From positions 124,001 through 188,000 of the forward strand of contig NZ_QCYJ01000127.1 of NCBI RefSeq assembly GCF_003123685.1: a stretch of 64,000 nt of DNA. The letters are read 5' to 3'. The stretch is from Nocardia aurea. GTDB taxonomy: Bacteria; Actinomycetota; Actinomycetes; Mycobacteriales; Mycobacteriaceae. This document shows, in pieces, positions 8,204 to 16,926 of this stretch. Made by a program: the position numbers and the translations under genes. The notes below the pieces were generated by a model. It was not told where the DNA came from. It saw only the letters and a program-made list of their open reading frames with translations, and did no database searches. The first letter of the stretch is position 1, and each line of letters begins with the position of its first letter.

Positions 8204-9462
8204 AGATTCTGATGGTGTCGTGGGAGTACCCGCCGGTCGTCGTCGGTGGGCTCGGCAGGCATGTGCACCACCTCGCCACCGAACTGGCCGTCGCGGGCCA
8301 CGAGGTGGTCGTGCTGGCGCGACGCCCATCGGGAACCGATTCCTCGACCCATCCCACCCACTCCTTCATCGCCGAGGGGGTGCTCGTGGTCGCCGTCGCC
8401 GAGGATCCGCCGTGTTTCGATTTCGGCGAGGACATGCTGGCCTGGACACTGGCCATGGGCCACGCCATGGTGCGCGCCGGTATCGCGCTGGGTAAACCGG
8501 GTATCGGCGACGGATGGATCCCGGATGTGGTGCACGCGCACGACTGGCTCGTCGCCCATCCCTCCATCGCGCTGGCCGAATACTACGACGTGCCACTGGT
8601 TTCCACGATCCACGCCACCGAGGCCGGACGGCACAGTGGCTGGGTCGCGGGCCGGGTCAACAAACAGGTCCATTCGGTCGAATGGTGGCTCGCCAACGAA
8701 TCCGACGCGCTCATCACCTGTTCGACGTCAATGCGCAACGAGGTGGAACGCCTCTACGGTCCCGAGCGCATCCCGATGACGGTGATCCGCAACGGAATCG
8801 ACGTGGGCGCGTGGACATTCCGGCCGCGCGCGCCGCGATCGGGTCCGCCGCGACTGCTCTACGTCGGACGGCTGGAATACGAGAAGGGTGTCCAGGACGC
8901 GATCGCCGCGCTGCCCCGCATCCGCCGCGCCCACCCCGGAACGACACTGACCATCGCGGGTATCGGCACCCAGTTCGAATGGCTGCGCGAACGCGCCAGG
9001 GTGCATCGCGTCGCCCGCGCGGTCACCTTCGCCGGACAGCTCGACCACGAGGGACTGCTCGGCTGGCTGCACGGCGCGGACGCGATCCTGCTGCCGAGCC
9101 GGTACGAACCCTTCGGCATCGTCGCGCTCGAAGCCGCCGCGGCCGGCACCCCGCTGATCACCTCCACCGCGGGCGGCCTCGGCGAGGCGGTCATCGACGG
9201 GGTGACCGGCGCTTCCTTCGAACCCGCCGATGTGGACGGCCTCGTCGAGGCGGTACGTGCCACCCTCGACGACCCCGCCGCCACCCAGGACCGTGCCTAC
9301 GCGGCGCGGGAGCGACTCACCGCCGACTTCGCCTGGGATGTGGTCGCCACCGAGACCGCGCTGGTCTACTCGTCGGCCAAACGCCGGGTGCGCAATCCCC
9401 TCGGACGCCCGAGAATCGTGGAACGCCCACTGCCGGAACGCGATCCGAACCAGCCGAGCTGA
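8200..9462 (+). CDS. GT4 glycosyltransferase (Rv3032-like alpha-1,4-glucosyltransferase)
   Basis: Cytosolic GT-B glycosyltransferase of 420 aa. The opening MKILMVSWEYPPVVVGGLGR is the donor-side start of GT4 glycogen-synthase-like enzymes. RLLYVGRLEYEKGV near residue 225 and the E-x7-E motif EPFGIVALE near residue 302 complete the nucleotide-sugar site. The M. tuberculosis counterpart elongates the alpha-1,4-glucan of MGLP and glycogen. The ATG at 8200 overlaps the GH57 stop. The frame is open upstream to 8011, but that part overlaps GH57 and is not used. Confidence 0.92.
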   Translation: MKILMVSWEYPPVVVGGLGRHVHHLATELAVAGHEVVVLARRPSGTDSSTHPTHSFIAEGVLVVAVAEDPPCFDFGEDMLAWTLAMGHAMVRAGIALGKPGIGDGWIPDVVHAHDWLVAHPSIALAEYYDVPLVSTIHATEAGRHSGWVAGRVNKQVHSVEWWLANESDALITCSTSMRNEVERLYGPERIPMTVIRNGIDVGAWTFRPRAPRSGPPRLLYVGRLEYEKGVQDAIAALPRIRRAHPGTTLTIAGIGTQFEWLRERARVHRVARAVTFAGQLDHEGLLGWLHGADAILLPSRYEPFGIVALEAAAAGTPLITSTAGGLGEAVIDGVTGASFEPADVDGLVEAVRATLDDPAATQDRAYAARERLTADFAWDVVATETALVYSSAKRRVRNPLGRPRIVERPLPERDPNQPS

Positions 9463-9465
9463 CCA

Positions 9466-9493
9466 TTCGTGCCCGCTACTTCTCGGGCACGAA
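9466..9493. terminator. Bidirectional terminator between GT4 and beta-propeller genes
   Basis: Perfect 10-bp stem (TTCGTGCCCG at 9466-9475 and its complement at 9484-9493) in the 13-base convergent gap. It covers the last codons of the minus-strand gene. Confidence 0.6.
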
Positions 9494-10807
9494 GGTGAAA
9501 ACCTCACCGAGGCGGGTGGCGAGGACGACCTCACCGTCCGCCGAGATCGACGTCCCCGTCGTCGTGCCCTCGGCCTCGGGCAGCACATCGGAGTCGATCG
9601 TGTCGCCGGACTGCGTGTCGAAGGTGATCAGATTCAGGCCGGCGCCGATCGCCGCGACGGTGTAACCGGTATCGCCCGCGGTCTGGACCGGGGTTCCACG
9701 CAGCGCGAGATCCTTACGCTCCCAAGCGATCTCGGACGCATCACCCTTGTCGCGCAGCGCGAGGAGATAGCCGTCGTCACCGGCGGGAATCACCAGGCCG
9801 TCCGAGGAGACCGAGATCCCGCCGCGCGGAGCGAACCCGAGCGAACGCACCCACCTGGTGCGACCGTCGGCGGCGTCCACCGCGATCAGCCGACCCGAAT
9901 TGTCGCCGACATAGATGGTGGCGCCATCCGGCGAAACCGCCGGACTCGTCCCGCTTCCGCCGGACAACACATTCGCCCGCCACTCCTGGACCACCTTGCC
10001 GTCGCGGTAGCGCAGCGCCACCAACGCGGCCACGGGTTCACCAGGCTGCCACAGCGTCAGGAAGAAACGGCCGGAATCGGCGTCGACAGCGGAGATATTC
10101 GCCACCGAACACTGCGGTCCACCGGTCGGACAGTCATCGAGGCCCTGGCCGGAGACCGGACGGGCCAGATCCGGATGCGCGAGGAAATCCGGCTCGCCCA
10201 GCAGCTGCACGGTCGTCACCTCACGATGACCGGTCTGCCTGCTCAACACATCGACCTGACCGGACTGCGTCACCGTCAGCAGATTCCCGTCACCGGTGAA
10301 CTGCACCGAAACCGGGACCCCGGCAACGGGAGTGCGCCAGCGCGGCTGCCCGAGATTGTTGAACGAATTCACCCCGCCGTCGTCGCCGACATAGACATTG
10401 CTGACCCCGTCGACCACCGAAGGCGAGAACACCGCGCTCGGACCCAACTGACTACAGAAACGTTTACGCCCCGTCGGCATCTGGAACGACAACATCGCGC
10501 AACCGTTGGCGGTGCGGGTGGTGAGGAACAACTGCCCCTCCGAGCCGATCGTCACGGGACGCGCGATCGGACCACCCGACGGACGCGACCAGCTCAGCGC
10601 CATCCTCTTGGCGCCCGTCACCGAGGTGGCGCCACCGTTACGGCCGTCGTGATACGCGGCGGGCCAGCCGAGACCCGCGCCGACGGTGATGTCATCGACA
10701 TCGGTGCCGCAGCCGGTGACCACGAGCGCGCCGAGAGCGGATAGGACGAACGCGCGCACGGTGAGACGCGGCTTACCGGATCCAGCCCGCACGCTGCCGA
10801 TTCGCAC
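9476..10807 (-). CDS. Exported PQQ-like beta-propeller lipoprotein (Rv3035-like)
   Basis: Lipoprotein of 443 aa. The chosen GTG at 10807 has GGGGAGA about 10 bases upstream and gives a short charged start, a hydrophobic stretch and a lipobox LVVTGC with Cys at about residue 33. A longer frame reaches 11182, but its extra residues run through the palindromic gap and are not credible. The mature part has repeating blades such as NSFNNLGQPRWRTPVAG, AVSPDGATIYVGDNSGRLIA and SSDGLVIPAGDDGYLLALR, typical of PQQ-binding-like propellers. Its synteny is with the MGLP region, and its function is unknown. Confidence 0.85.
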   Translation of the reverse strand: MRIGSVRAGSGKPRLTVRAFVLSALGALVVTGCGTDVDDITVGAGLGWPAAYHDGRNGGATSVTGAKRMALSWSRPSGGPIARPVTIGSEGQLFLTTRTANGCAMLSFQMPTGRKRFCSQLGPSAVFSPSVVDGVSNVYVGDDGGVNSFNNLGQPRWRTPVAGVPVSVQFTGDGNLLTVTQSGQVDVLSRQTGHREVTTVQLLGEPDFLAHPDLARPVSGQGLDDCPTGGPQCSVANISAVDADSGRFFLTLWQPGEPVAALVALRYRDGKVVQEWRANVLSGGSGTSPAVSPDGATIYVGDNSGRLIAVDAADGRTRWVRSLGFAPRGGISVSSDGLVIPAGDDGYLLALRDKGDASEIAWERKDLALRGTPVQTAGDTGYTVAAIGAGLNLITFDTQSGDTIDSDVLPEAEGTTTGTSISADGEVVLATRLGEVFTFVPEK

Positions 10808-11171
10808 CTGCTGTTCTCCCCTCGGGTCGTTGGCCTCGACAGTGTATTCGGCGGCCCGGGGGCCGCGGGTTCGCGGCCCTTGTTGTCTCGCGTCCGAGCG
10901 GTCGAGACTCGCGACTGCGTCGCATTGTCTCGACCGCTCGGACGCGAGACGGCCGCGAACGGGCGCTCGTCGGGCTCGCGCCGACGGGGTGGGGTGGCGG
11001 GGGGGATGTCGCTTATGGGGGGTACGGGTGGAAGGGGCTTCTGGGGGGGCCGAGGGTGCCGAACATTTGTTCAGCATGCCCGCGACCTCGCACGGCGTGG
11101 GGCGAAAGTACTCTGTGAAGCCACAGACACACCCGGACGCCTGCCGGGGAGGATACGACGGGAGACGGATC
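10808..11171. other. 364-bp divergent gap with large palindrome, G-rich tract and SOS-like site
   Basis: No credible gene. It holds the palindrome at 10869-10960, seven or more G-tracts on the plus strand at 10986-11056, and CGAACATTTGTTCA at 11060-11073, which resembles an actinobacterial LexA box with one mismatch. It lies between the divergent beta-propeller and acyltransferase genes. Confidence 0.7.
10869..10960. repeat. 92-bp two-level inverted repeat
   Basis: The inner arms are a perfect 23-bp inverted repeat (10885-10907 and 10928-10950) around a 20-nt loop. Outer arms GTTCGCGGCC (10869-10878) and GGCCGCGAAC (10951-10960) extend it, with a 6-nt bulge on the left only. The structure is far stronger than an ordinary terminator, and it lies before two divergent genes rather than after a gene. 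Confidence 0.85.
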
Positions 11172-11921
11172 GTGACGAGCATGTGGGGCGCGCCGTTGCG
11201 CTCGCGGTGGCGGGGGTCGCGTCGCCGGGATCCGCAGCAGGCGCGATTTCTGACGGCGGCATCGCTGCGGTGGGTGCTCGCGAATCGCGCCTACACGCCG
11301 TGGTATCTGGTCCGCTATTACCGGCTGTTCAAGTTCAAGGCGGCCAATCCGCATATCGTGCTGCGCGGGATGGTGTTCCTCGGTAAGAACGTCGAGGTCC
11401 ACGCGACGCCGGAACTGAGCCGGCTGGAGATCGGGCGGTGGGTCCACATCGGGGACGGCAATGCCATCCGCTGTCACGAGGGGTCGCTGCGCATCGGCGA
11501 CAAGGTGGTCTTCGGCAAGGACAACGTGGTCAACACCTACCTCGATATCGAGATCGGGGAATCGACCCTGGTCGCCGACTGGTGCTACATCTGCGATTTC
11601 GACCATCGGATGGACGATATCGGCACCCCCATCAAGGACCAGGGCATCGTGAAGGGGCCGGTGCGTATCGGACCCGACACCTGGATCGCCGCCAAGGTGA
11701 CCGTGCTGCGCGATACCCGAGTCGGGCGCGGGTGCGTGCTCGGCGCGCACGCGGTGGTCAAGGGCGAGATCCCCGACTTCGGCATCGCGGTGGGCGCACC
11801 GGCCAAGGTGGTCAAGAACCGCAAGGCCGCCTGGGAGGCCGGGGCCGATGAACGCGCGAAATACGTTGCCGCGCTGGAGGATATCGAGCGCAAGAAGAAC
11901 GGCGTCGCCCAGCAGGCCTGA
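11172..11921 (+). CDS. Left-handed beta-helix (hexapeptide repeat) acyltransferase (Rv3034c-like)
   Basis: A 249-aa member of the maltose/sugar O-acetyltransferase-like LbH family. From about residue 75 it shows the hexapeptide pattern (VHIGDGNAIRCHEG, LRIGDKVVFGKDNVV, VRIGPDTWIAAKVTVL, VGRGCVLGAHAVVKG), ending with FGIAVGAPAKVVKN. GTG 11172 is preceded by GGGAG at seven bases. The first 60 residues are basic. Its M. tuberculosis counterpart lies in the MGLP region, so acylation of the methylglucose polymer is the inferred role; the acyl group is unknown. Confidence 0.85.
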   Translation: MTSMWGAPLRSRWRGSRRRDPQQARFLTAASLRWVLANRAYTPWYLVRYYRLFKFKAANPHIVLRGMVFLGKNVEVHATPELSRLEIGRWVHIGDGNAIRCHEGSLRIGDKVVFGKDNVVNTYLDIEIGESTLVADWCYICDFDHRMDDIGTPIKDQGIVKGPVRIGPDTWIAAKVTVLRDTRVGRGCVLGAHAVVKGEIPDFGIAVGAPAKVVKNRKAAWEAGADERAKYVAALEDIERKKNGVAQQA

Positions 11922-11995
11922 GCGGCGCGCGCGGGGCTGACACGGCCGTGGCCGATCACGCCGGATTGTCGGCGGCATCGGCTACGGTCGGCGAT

Positions 11996-12535
11996 ATGAA
12001 CAGGTACGCGGCCCTGCTGCGCGGGATCATGCCGAGTAACCCGAACATGCGCAACGACAAACTACGCGGGGTGTTCGAAGGGCTCGGATTCGACAAGGTG
12101 GCGACACTGCTGTCCAGCGGCAATGTGGTCTTCCACTGCGAGGAGACCGACGAGCCCGCCCTGGAGGACCGCATCCAGGAGGCGCTGAATCGGGAACTCG
12201 GCATCCCCGGCGGCACCATCGTGCGCAACTACGAGGATCTGCGCGAACTGGTCGACCGCGATCCATTCACGGGGCTGAAGCACGAACGCGGGTCGTACCT
12301 CACGGTGACGTTCTTCAAGGCTCAGCGTCCCGAGGTCACACCGCCCGCCTCGGTCGACGAACTCACCCGCGTCATCGGCTACGACGAATCCGCCCGCGCC
12401 TTCCTGACCGTGATCGACAACAGCACCCCCAAGACCACCGATTTCATGGCGTGGCTCGACCGGACCTACGGCAAGGACATCACCACCCGCACATTTCTCA
12501 CCGTGCAGAAGATCGTCAAGAAGCTCGACGCCTGA
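11996..12535 (+). CDS. DUF1697 family protein
   Basis: A 179-aa cytosolic protein of the DUF1697 family. It has the typical opening NRYAALLRGIMPSN, the LSSGNVVFHCEE block near residue 40 and the C-terminal TRTFLTVQKIVKKL. The function of the family is unknown. The ATG at 11996 starts the conserved part; an upstream in-frame start at 11948 would add a poor leader. It stands alone on the plus strand. Confidence 0.85.
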   Translation: MNRYAALLRGIMPSNPNMRNDKLRGVFEGLGFDKVATLLSSGNVVFHCEETDEPALEDRIQEALNRELGIPGGTIVRNYEDLRELVDRDPFTGLKHERGSYLTVTFFKAQRPEVTPPASVDELTRVIGYDESARAFLTVIDNSTPKTTDFMAWLDRTYGKDITTRTFLTVQKIVKKLDA

Positions 12536-12604
12536 TCGCGCGCCCGCGACCCCACGGCCGACGCCGACAGACCGGCCGCCACCGGGTACACCAGATGTCG
12601 CGGA

Positions 12605-13795
12605 TCAGTGCCCGTCGCGGTGGGCGGTGCACAGGAAGACACTGGCGGCGCGCCCTATTCGCGTGATCACCAAGGTATACGGCTGGGCCCCACGGAGTTT
12701 GAGACGCTGACGCAGCGCGTCCGGATCGACGTCCACGCCGCGCACCAGGATCTCCAGCGCGCCGCAGTCGCGCCGCACGAGTTCCTTGCGCAAGGTCTTC
12801 TCGCGCAACTCCATACGATCGATGACGCGGAAGCCGCGCATACCAGCCGGGACGCTGTCGCCGGTGAGATAGGCAATACGCGGATCCAATTGCCACAGAC
12901 CGTATCTCGCGGCATAGTGGCGAACCAGTCCGGCACGGACGACGGCCCCGTCCGGGTCGATGATCCACTCCCCCGGTGGCCGCTCCGGGATCTCGTCGGC
13001 GTCGGCGTCGGTCAGCTCGAATACCGCGCCCGAGGAGGACAGCACGCTCGCGCGCCGGGTGACGCCGATGTCGGTCAGTCCGGGTGACCACAGGCAGGCC
13101 TCGCGCACGGCGCCGTCGAGGGAGACGACCTCGATCTCCCCCGCCCAGTCCAGACGGTCGAAATCCAATCCCGGCGCGCATTTCACCGCCAGATCGCGGC
13201 CCGCGTAGGCGGACAGCAGATCGGGCAGCGGCGGTTGCAGGGCGGCGGGATCGTTGGTGCGCCTGCCCTCGGTCCTGCGGGCGGGGTCGGCGACGACGAC
13301 GGTGCCGACGGTGACCGGGCGCAGCGCGTCGGCCCGCAGGAGAAGGACCGCGCGACCGGCCGTGGTCGGCGTCGCGGAAAGATTGTTGGCGGCCATCGCC
13401 AAGCGGACGTCGTCCAGATCGCTCCCGATGACGCTCGGGCAGGTGCGGGCGAGTTCGACGAGTTCGGCTCCGATGGAGCAGGTGACATCGTGGACCGCGC
13501 GACCGGCCAGGCGGCGCGCGCGCTGCCTGGCCACGAGGGTCGGGGTCGCCTGCTGCATCGCGTCGTCGGTGAACAGCCACTGCCGGGCGTCGAGCAGTTT
13601 GCGGGCGGCCCGGCGACGCAGCCGCACGGTGTCGACGAGGGCGGCGGCGGACGCGTCGTATCGGCGACGCACCTGTTCGAGATCGCGAAGGTGCGTCGCC
13701 GGCGTCAGCTCCAGCCCGTCCACCTCGGCGAGCGCGGCGCGACCCGCCGCGCCGCCGAGGAAGTCGACGTCCTCCCGGCTGAAGCCGTAGCCCAC
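12605..13795 (-). CDS. THUMP-like domain methyltransferase-fold protein (Rv3037c-like)
   Basis: A 396-aa protein with a class I methyltransferase fold: AVHDVTCSIGAELVELA as motif I and VIGSDLDDVRLAMAANN as motif II, around residues 100-130. The C-terminal THUMP-like region contains FRVIDRMELREKTLRKELVRR and ends near LKLRGAQPYTLVITRI. The GTG at 13795 overlaps the preceding stop as TAGTG, so it is coupled to the methyltransferase gene. The open frame continues to 14617, but that part is antisense-like and overlaps the neighbour. The substrate is unknown; the THUMP relation suggests RNA, while the synteny suggests the MGLP region. Confidence 0.85.
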   Translation of the reverse strand: MGYGFSREDVDFLGGAAGRAALAEVDGLELTPATHLRDLEQVRRRYDASAAALVDTVRLRRRAARKLLDARQWLFTDDAMQQATPTLVARQRARRLAGRAVHDVTCSIGAELVELARTCPSVIGSDLDDVRLAMAANNLSATPTTAGRAVLLLRADALRPVTVGTVVVADPARRTEGRRTNDPAALQPPLPDLLSAYAGRDLAVKCAPGLDFDRLDWAGEIEVVSLDGAVREACLWSPGLTDIGVTRRASVLSSSGAVFELTDADADEIPERPPGEWIIDPDGAVVRAGLVRHYAARYGLWQLDPRIAYLTGDSVPAGMRGFRVIDRMELREKTLRKELVRRDCGALEILVRGVDVDPDALRQRLKLRGAQPYTLVITRIGRAASVFLCTAHRDGH

Positions 13796-14772
13796 TACTT
13801 GCCCGAAGCGCCCGGCTTCACGCCGGTGATCATGGCGTTGTAGAACAGCTGCCTCGGCACCACCCGCCTCATGATCTTCTCGTCCAGCCAGCTCAGACCC
13901 AACCACGCGCGGTACATCGCCAGTCGGTAGCCCATGCTGAGCTTCTCGGCGGGCACCGCGGCCTCGAAGGTGCGCACCGGCCAGCCCCACAGCGCGGCGG
14001 CGAATTCCTCGGTGGTGGCCTTGACCTCGATCGCACCGGCCGAACGCGCCATCGTCTCGAGGTGACTCGGATCGAAGGTGTGCAGGTCGACGACGGCTTC
14101 CAGCGCCGCGGCGCGCGAGGACTCGTCGAGTTCCTCCTGCGGCCGACGCCATCCGGCGAGCGCGGGCAGTTTGGTGACGGTCGTGGTGATCTTCCAGGTG
14201 ATGCGGCCGAGCCAGCGGGCGTAGAAATTGCCGACGGTCGTCGGCTCGCCCGCGAAGACGAACCGCCCGCCCGGCTTGAGCACGCGCAGGCATTCCTTCA
14301 TCGCCAGCTCCACATCGGGGATGTGGTGCAGCACGGCGTGGCCGACGACCAGGTCGAAGGTGTCGTCGTCGTACGGGATGGTCTCGGCGTCGGCCACCCG
14401 GCCGTCGACATCGAGACCGAGATGTTCGGCGTTGCGCAGCGCCACCTTGACCATGCCCGGCGACAGATCGGTGACCGACCCGGACTTGGAGATGCCGCCC
14501 TGCATCAGGTTCAGCAGGAAGAAGCCGGTGCCACATCCGAGTTCGAGAGCCCGCTCGTACGGCAGCGGAGCGGGGCCGACAGCGGCGTCGAAACGTCCGC
14601 GCGCGTAGGCGATACAACGCTCGTCATAGGAGATGGACCATTTGTCGTCATAGGTCTCCGCCTCCCAATCGTGGTAGAGAACCTGAGCGAGTTTCGTATC
14701 CTTGCGCGCTGCTTCGACCTCGGCCTCGGTGGCGTGCGGGTTCGGCGCGGGGTCGTCGGGGTGGACCGTCAT
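13795..14772 (-). CDS. SAM-dependent methyltransferase (Rv3038c-like)
   Basis: A 325-aa class I methyltransferase. Motif I is ALELGCGTGFFLLNLMQ near residue 77, followed by VTDLSPGMVKVALRNAE, the acidic PYDDDTFDLVVGHAVLHH block and LRVLKPGGRFVFAGEP. The N-terminus has YHDWEAETYDDKWSISYD, typical of this actinobacterial family. It is first of a two-gene coupled unit with the THUMP-like gene. A KstR-type operator lies about 210 bases upstream. The substrate is unknown. Confidence 0.9.
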   Translation of the reverse strand: MTVHPDDPAPNPHATEAEVEAARKDTKLAQVLYHDWEAETYDDKWSISYDERCIAYARGRFDAAVGPAPLPYERALELGCGTGFFLLNLMQGGISKSGSVTDLSPGMVKVALRNAEHLGLDVDGRVADAETIPYDDDTFDLVVGHAVLHHIPDVELAMKECLRVLKPGGRFVFAGEPTTVGNFYARWLGRITWKITTTVTKLPALAGWRRPQEELDESSRAAALEAVVDLHTFDPSHLETMARSAGAIEVKATTEEFAAALWGWPVRTFEAAVPAEKLSMGYRLAMYRAWLGLSWLDEKIMRRVVPRQLFYNAMITGVKPGASGK

Positions 14773-15109
14773 GGATGCGTAGCCTATCCTCTCTGATGCC
14801 TTCGTGGTTCAGCGGACCGGTCGGCGGACGGGCATCGGAGCAGACCCGTCCGGCGGTACCGAACATGGTCCCGTTCGTTCACTCCTCAGCACTGGTCCGG
14901 ATCGACGCAACCCTGCGGTTACGCGCCGTACGCAGGGGTTCCCGCACGGTGCCGAGCCGAATCCGAGCCGAATGCCCAGGTGAAACGCGTTTCAGTTACT
15001 CGTCGGTACTGTCGTGCCGAGTACTCCGCCGTACGCGCTCGACCGAGAGTACAGAGCGCGCGACGTGCTGTCACGGTGCTCAGCATCGGCGCCACCCGAC
15101 CGCGTACGG
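14773..15109. other. 337-bp gap upstream of the methyltransferase gene
   Basis: No credible gene. It contains the 14-bp palindrome at 14981-14994 and a cluster of GTAC-containing stretches around 15004-15055. It is the likely promoter region of the minus-strand methyltransferase/THUMP-like unit. Confidence 0.6.
14981..14994. promoter_or_regulatory. KstR-type operator candidate
   Basis: TGAAACGCGTTTCA is a perfect palindrome that fits TnnAACnnGTTnnA, the published binding pattern of the TetR-family sterol-catabolism repressor KstR. It lies 209 bases before the methyltransferase start and past the end of the crotonase gene. Confidence 0.55.
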
Positions 15110-15886
15110 TCAGCGGCCGACGAAGGACGCGGACCCCGGACCGTCGGCGAGATACGACTCGGTGCCGATGCGACGGTCCTCGGTGCCGAACAGATCCGCC
15201 CATTCCGTACGCGCCCGATCCAGACCGTGCGGACCCGCTTCGAACACCGCCTTCGCGGCGGCCAGCGCACGGGCCGGACCGCCGACGAAACGGCGTGCCC
15301 AGCGCAGCGCGGCGGCGTAGACGTCATCGGGCGGGACGACCTCGTCGACGAGTCCGAGCGCCGCGGCCTCCTCGTGTTCGACGAACCTGCCCGTGTACAC
15401 GAGATCCTTGGCCGCGCCCGGGCCGACGAGCAGTGCCAGCCTGCGAATGCCCGCGAGCGGGATGAGACCGGAATTGATCTGCGGGAAACCGAGTTTGACG
15501 TTGTCGCCGATGATTCGACGATCCGCGCCGAGAGCCAGCTCCAGACCGCCGCCGAGCGCGTAACCGCTGATCGCGGCGACGGTGGGCTGCGGAATCCGGC
15601 CGAGACATCCGAGGGCGTCCTGCACATCGGCGGCCATCGCCTCGGCCTGGCCCTGGCTCATCGCCGCGAGTTCGGCGAGATCGTCACCGGCGGAGAAGAC
15701 CCGTTCGTCGCCGTAGACGACGACGGCGGCGATCGCGCTGTCCGCCGCCACGGCCGCGGCGGCCGCGGCGACCTCGCGCACCACCTGCACGGTGAACAGG
15801 TTCATCGGCGGGCGGGCGATCCTGAGCACCGCCACGCCGCGCTCGGCATCGCCCTCGAGCAGATCCAGGGTCACGAATTCGGCCAT
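15110..15886 (-). CDS. Enoyl-CoA hydratase/isomerase (EchA17-like)
   Basis: Crotonase-fold enzyme of 258 aa acting on acyl-CoA thioesters. The oxyanion-hole blocks are FSAGDDLAELAAMSQG near residue 70 and AISGYALGGGLELALGADRR near residue 110. The position after hydratase Glu144 carries the GLIPLAGIRRL-type sequence of this actinobacterial subgroup. Synteny places it at Rv3039c (echA17). It is followed by a 337-base gap, so it probably ends its own transcript. Confidence 0.9.
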   Translation of the reverse strand: MAEFVTLDLLEGDAERGVAVLRIARPPMNLFTVQVVREVAAAAAAVAADSAIAAVVVYGDERVFSAGDDLAELAAMSQGQAEAMAADVQDALGCLGRIPQPTVAAISGYALGGGLELALGADRRIIGDNVKLGFPQINSGLIPLAGIRRLALLVGPGAAKDLVYTGRFVEHEEAAALGLVDEVVPPDDVYAAALRWARRFVGGPARALAAAKAVFEAGPHGLDRARTEWADLFGTEDRRIGTESYLADGPGSASFVGR

Positions 15887-15947
15887 GGCAGCACGCTACC
15901 GCCCGCCTACGCGCAACCCGTCATCCCGGACGCCACTCGGGTGGCCG

Positions 15948-16784
15948 TCACGAGGGACGCGAGGAGCCCCGCAACCGGGTGCGGTCGGGCAGATCGGCCA
16001 GATAGCGGTGGTTGTCGGGGAAATCGAGGGCGTCCAGACCGTCGATCTGGGTGAACACGGGCATGATCGGCGTGATCACCGGATCCGCGGCGAAGATCTC
16101 GGCGGTCGAGGCGAAACGGGTCAACAGGTCCAATTGCGTCCAGGTCGGCGGCAGCAGCACGTCCGCGCCCGCACGCCACCGATCCAACGCGGCGGCGGGA
16201 GTGTGCCAACGCACTTCGTCTGCCTCGGAGGTCGCACCGTCGGCGCGCTGCCCACTCGGCAGGACCGCGACGAAGAAGTAGGTGTCGTAGCGACGCGGCT
16301 CGATGATCGGGGTGACCCAGTTCGCCCACGGCCTGAGCAGATCCGCGCGCAGGACGAGATCCTCCTCGGCGAGGAAGGTCGCCAGCGACAATTCGCGGCG
16401 TTCCAGTTTGCCCCTGGCCTCCCGGTACCGCGCGCTGTCGGAGACGACGGTGTCGGCGGTCGGACCGGCGAGCAGCACCCCGCATTCCTCGAATGTCTCG
16501 CGCACGGCCGCGCAGACCAGCGCCTTCGCGCGGGATTCGGAGATCGCGAACTTCTCGGCCCACCACGCGGGTGCCGGACCGGCCCACGCGATCTCCGCGG
16601 TGCCGTCCGACGGGTCGACGCCGCCGCCGGGGAAAACCGTCATCCCCGCGGCGAATTCCATCGCCACGGCCCGGCGTTGCAGGAATATCTCGGGGCCCGC
16701 GTCGCCGTCACGCACCACCATCACCGTCGAGGCGTCCTTGAGCGGCGGGACCTGAGAGTCATCCTGCGTATCTGTCTCACTCAC
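15948..16784 (-). CDS. Nudix hydrolase (Rv3040c-like)
   Basis: A 278-aa long-form Nudix protein, hydrolysing a nucleoside diphosphate or CoA-type substrate. The conserved GGGVDPSDG glycine turn and the Nudix core AAVRETFEECGVLL (REx2EExG) are present, separated by a roughly 40-residue insertion typical of CoA-directed members. The GTG start is preceded by GGAG. Synteny matches Rv3040c. The substrate cannot be read from the sequence. Confidence 0.88.
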   Translation of the reverse strand: MSETDTQDDSQVPPLKDASTVMVVRDGDAGPEIFLQRRAVAMEFAAGMTVFPGGGVDPSDGTAEIAWAGPAPAWWAEKFAISESRAKALVCAAVRETFEECGVLLAGPTADTVVSDSARYREARGKLERRELSLATFLAEEDLVLRADLLRPWANWVTPIIEPRRYDTYFFVAVLPSGQRADGATSEADEVRWHTPAAALDRWRAGADVLLPPTWTQLDLLTRFASTAEIFAADPVITPIMPVFTQIDGLDALDFPDNHRYLADLPDRTRLRGSSRPS

Positions 16785-16926
16785 TCCAGCACCATAACGC
16801 CCGTCGACGCGTCGGGATCGGCTGCCGGGACCGAACGGCCCGCGCCGGGTGTGGTAGTCGTCGAAGCGCGAACCGTCGACGGGCGAACTCCGGGCAATCT
16901 AAGGCGATTTGATTGCCCGGCTCCCG

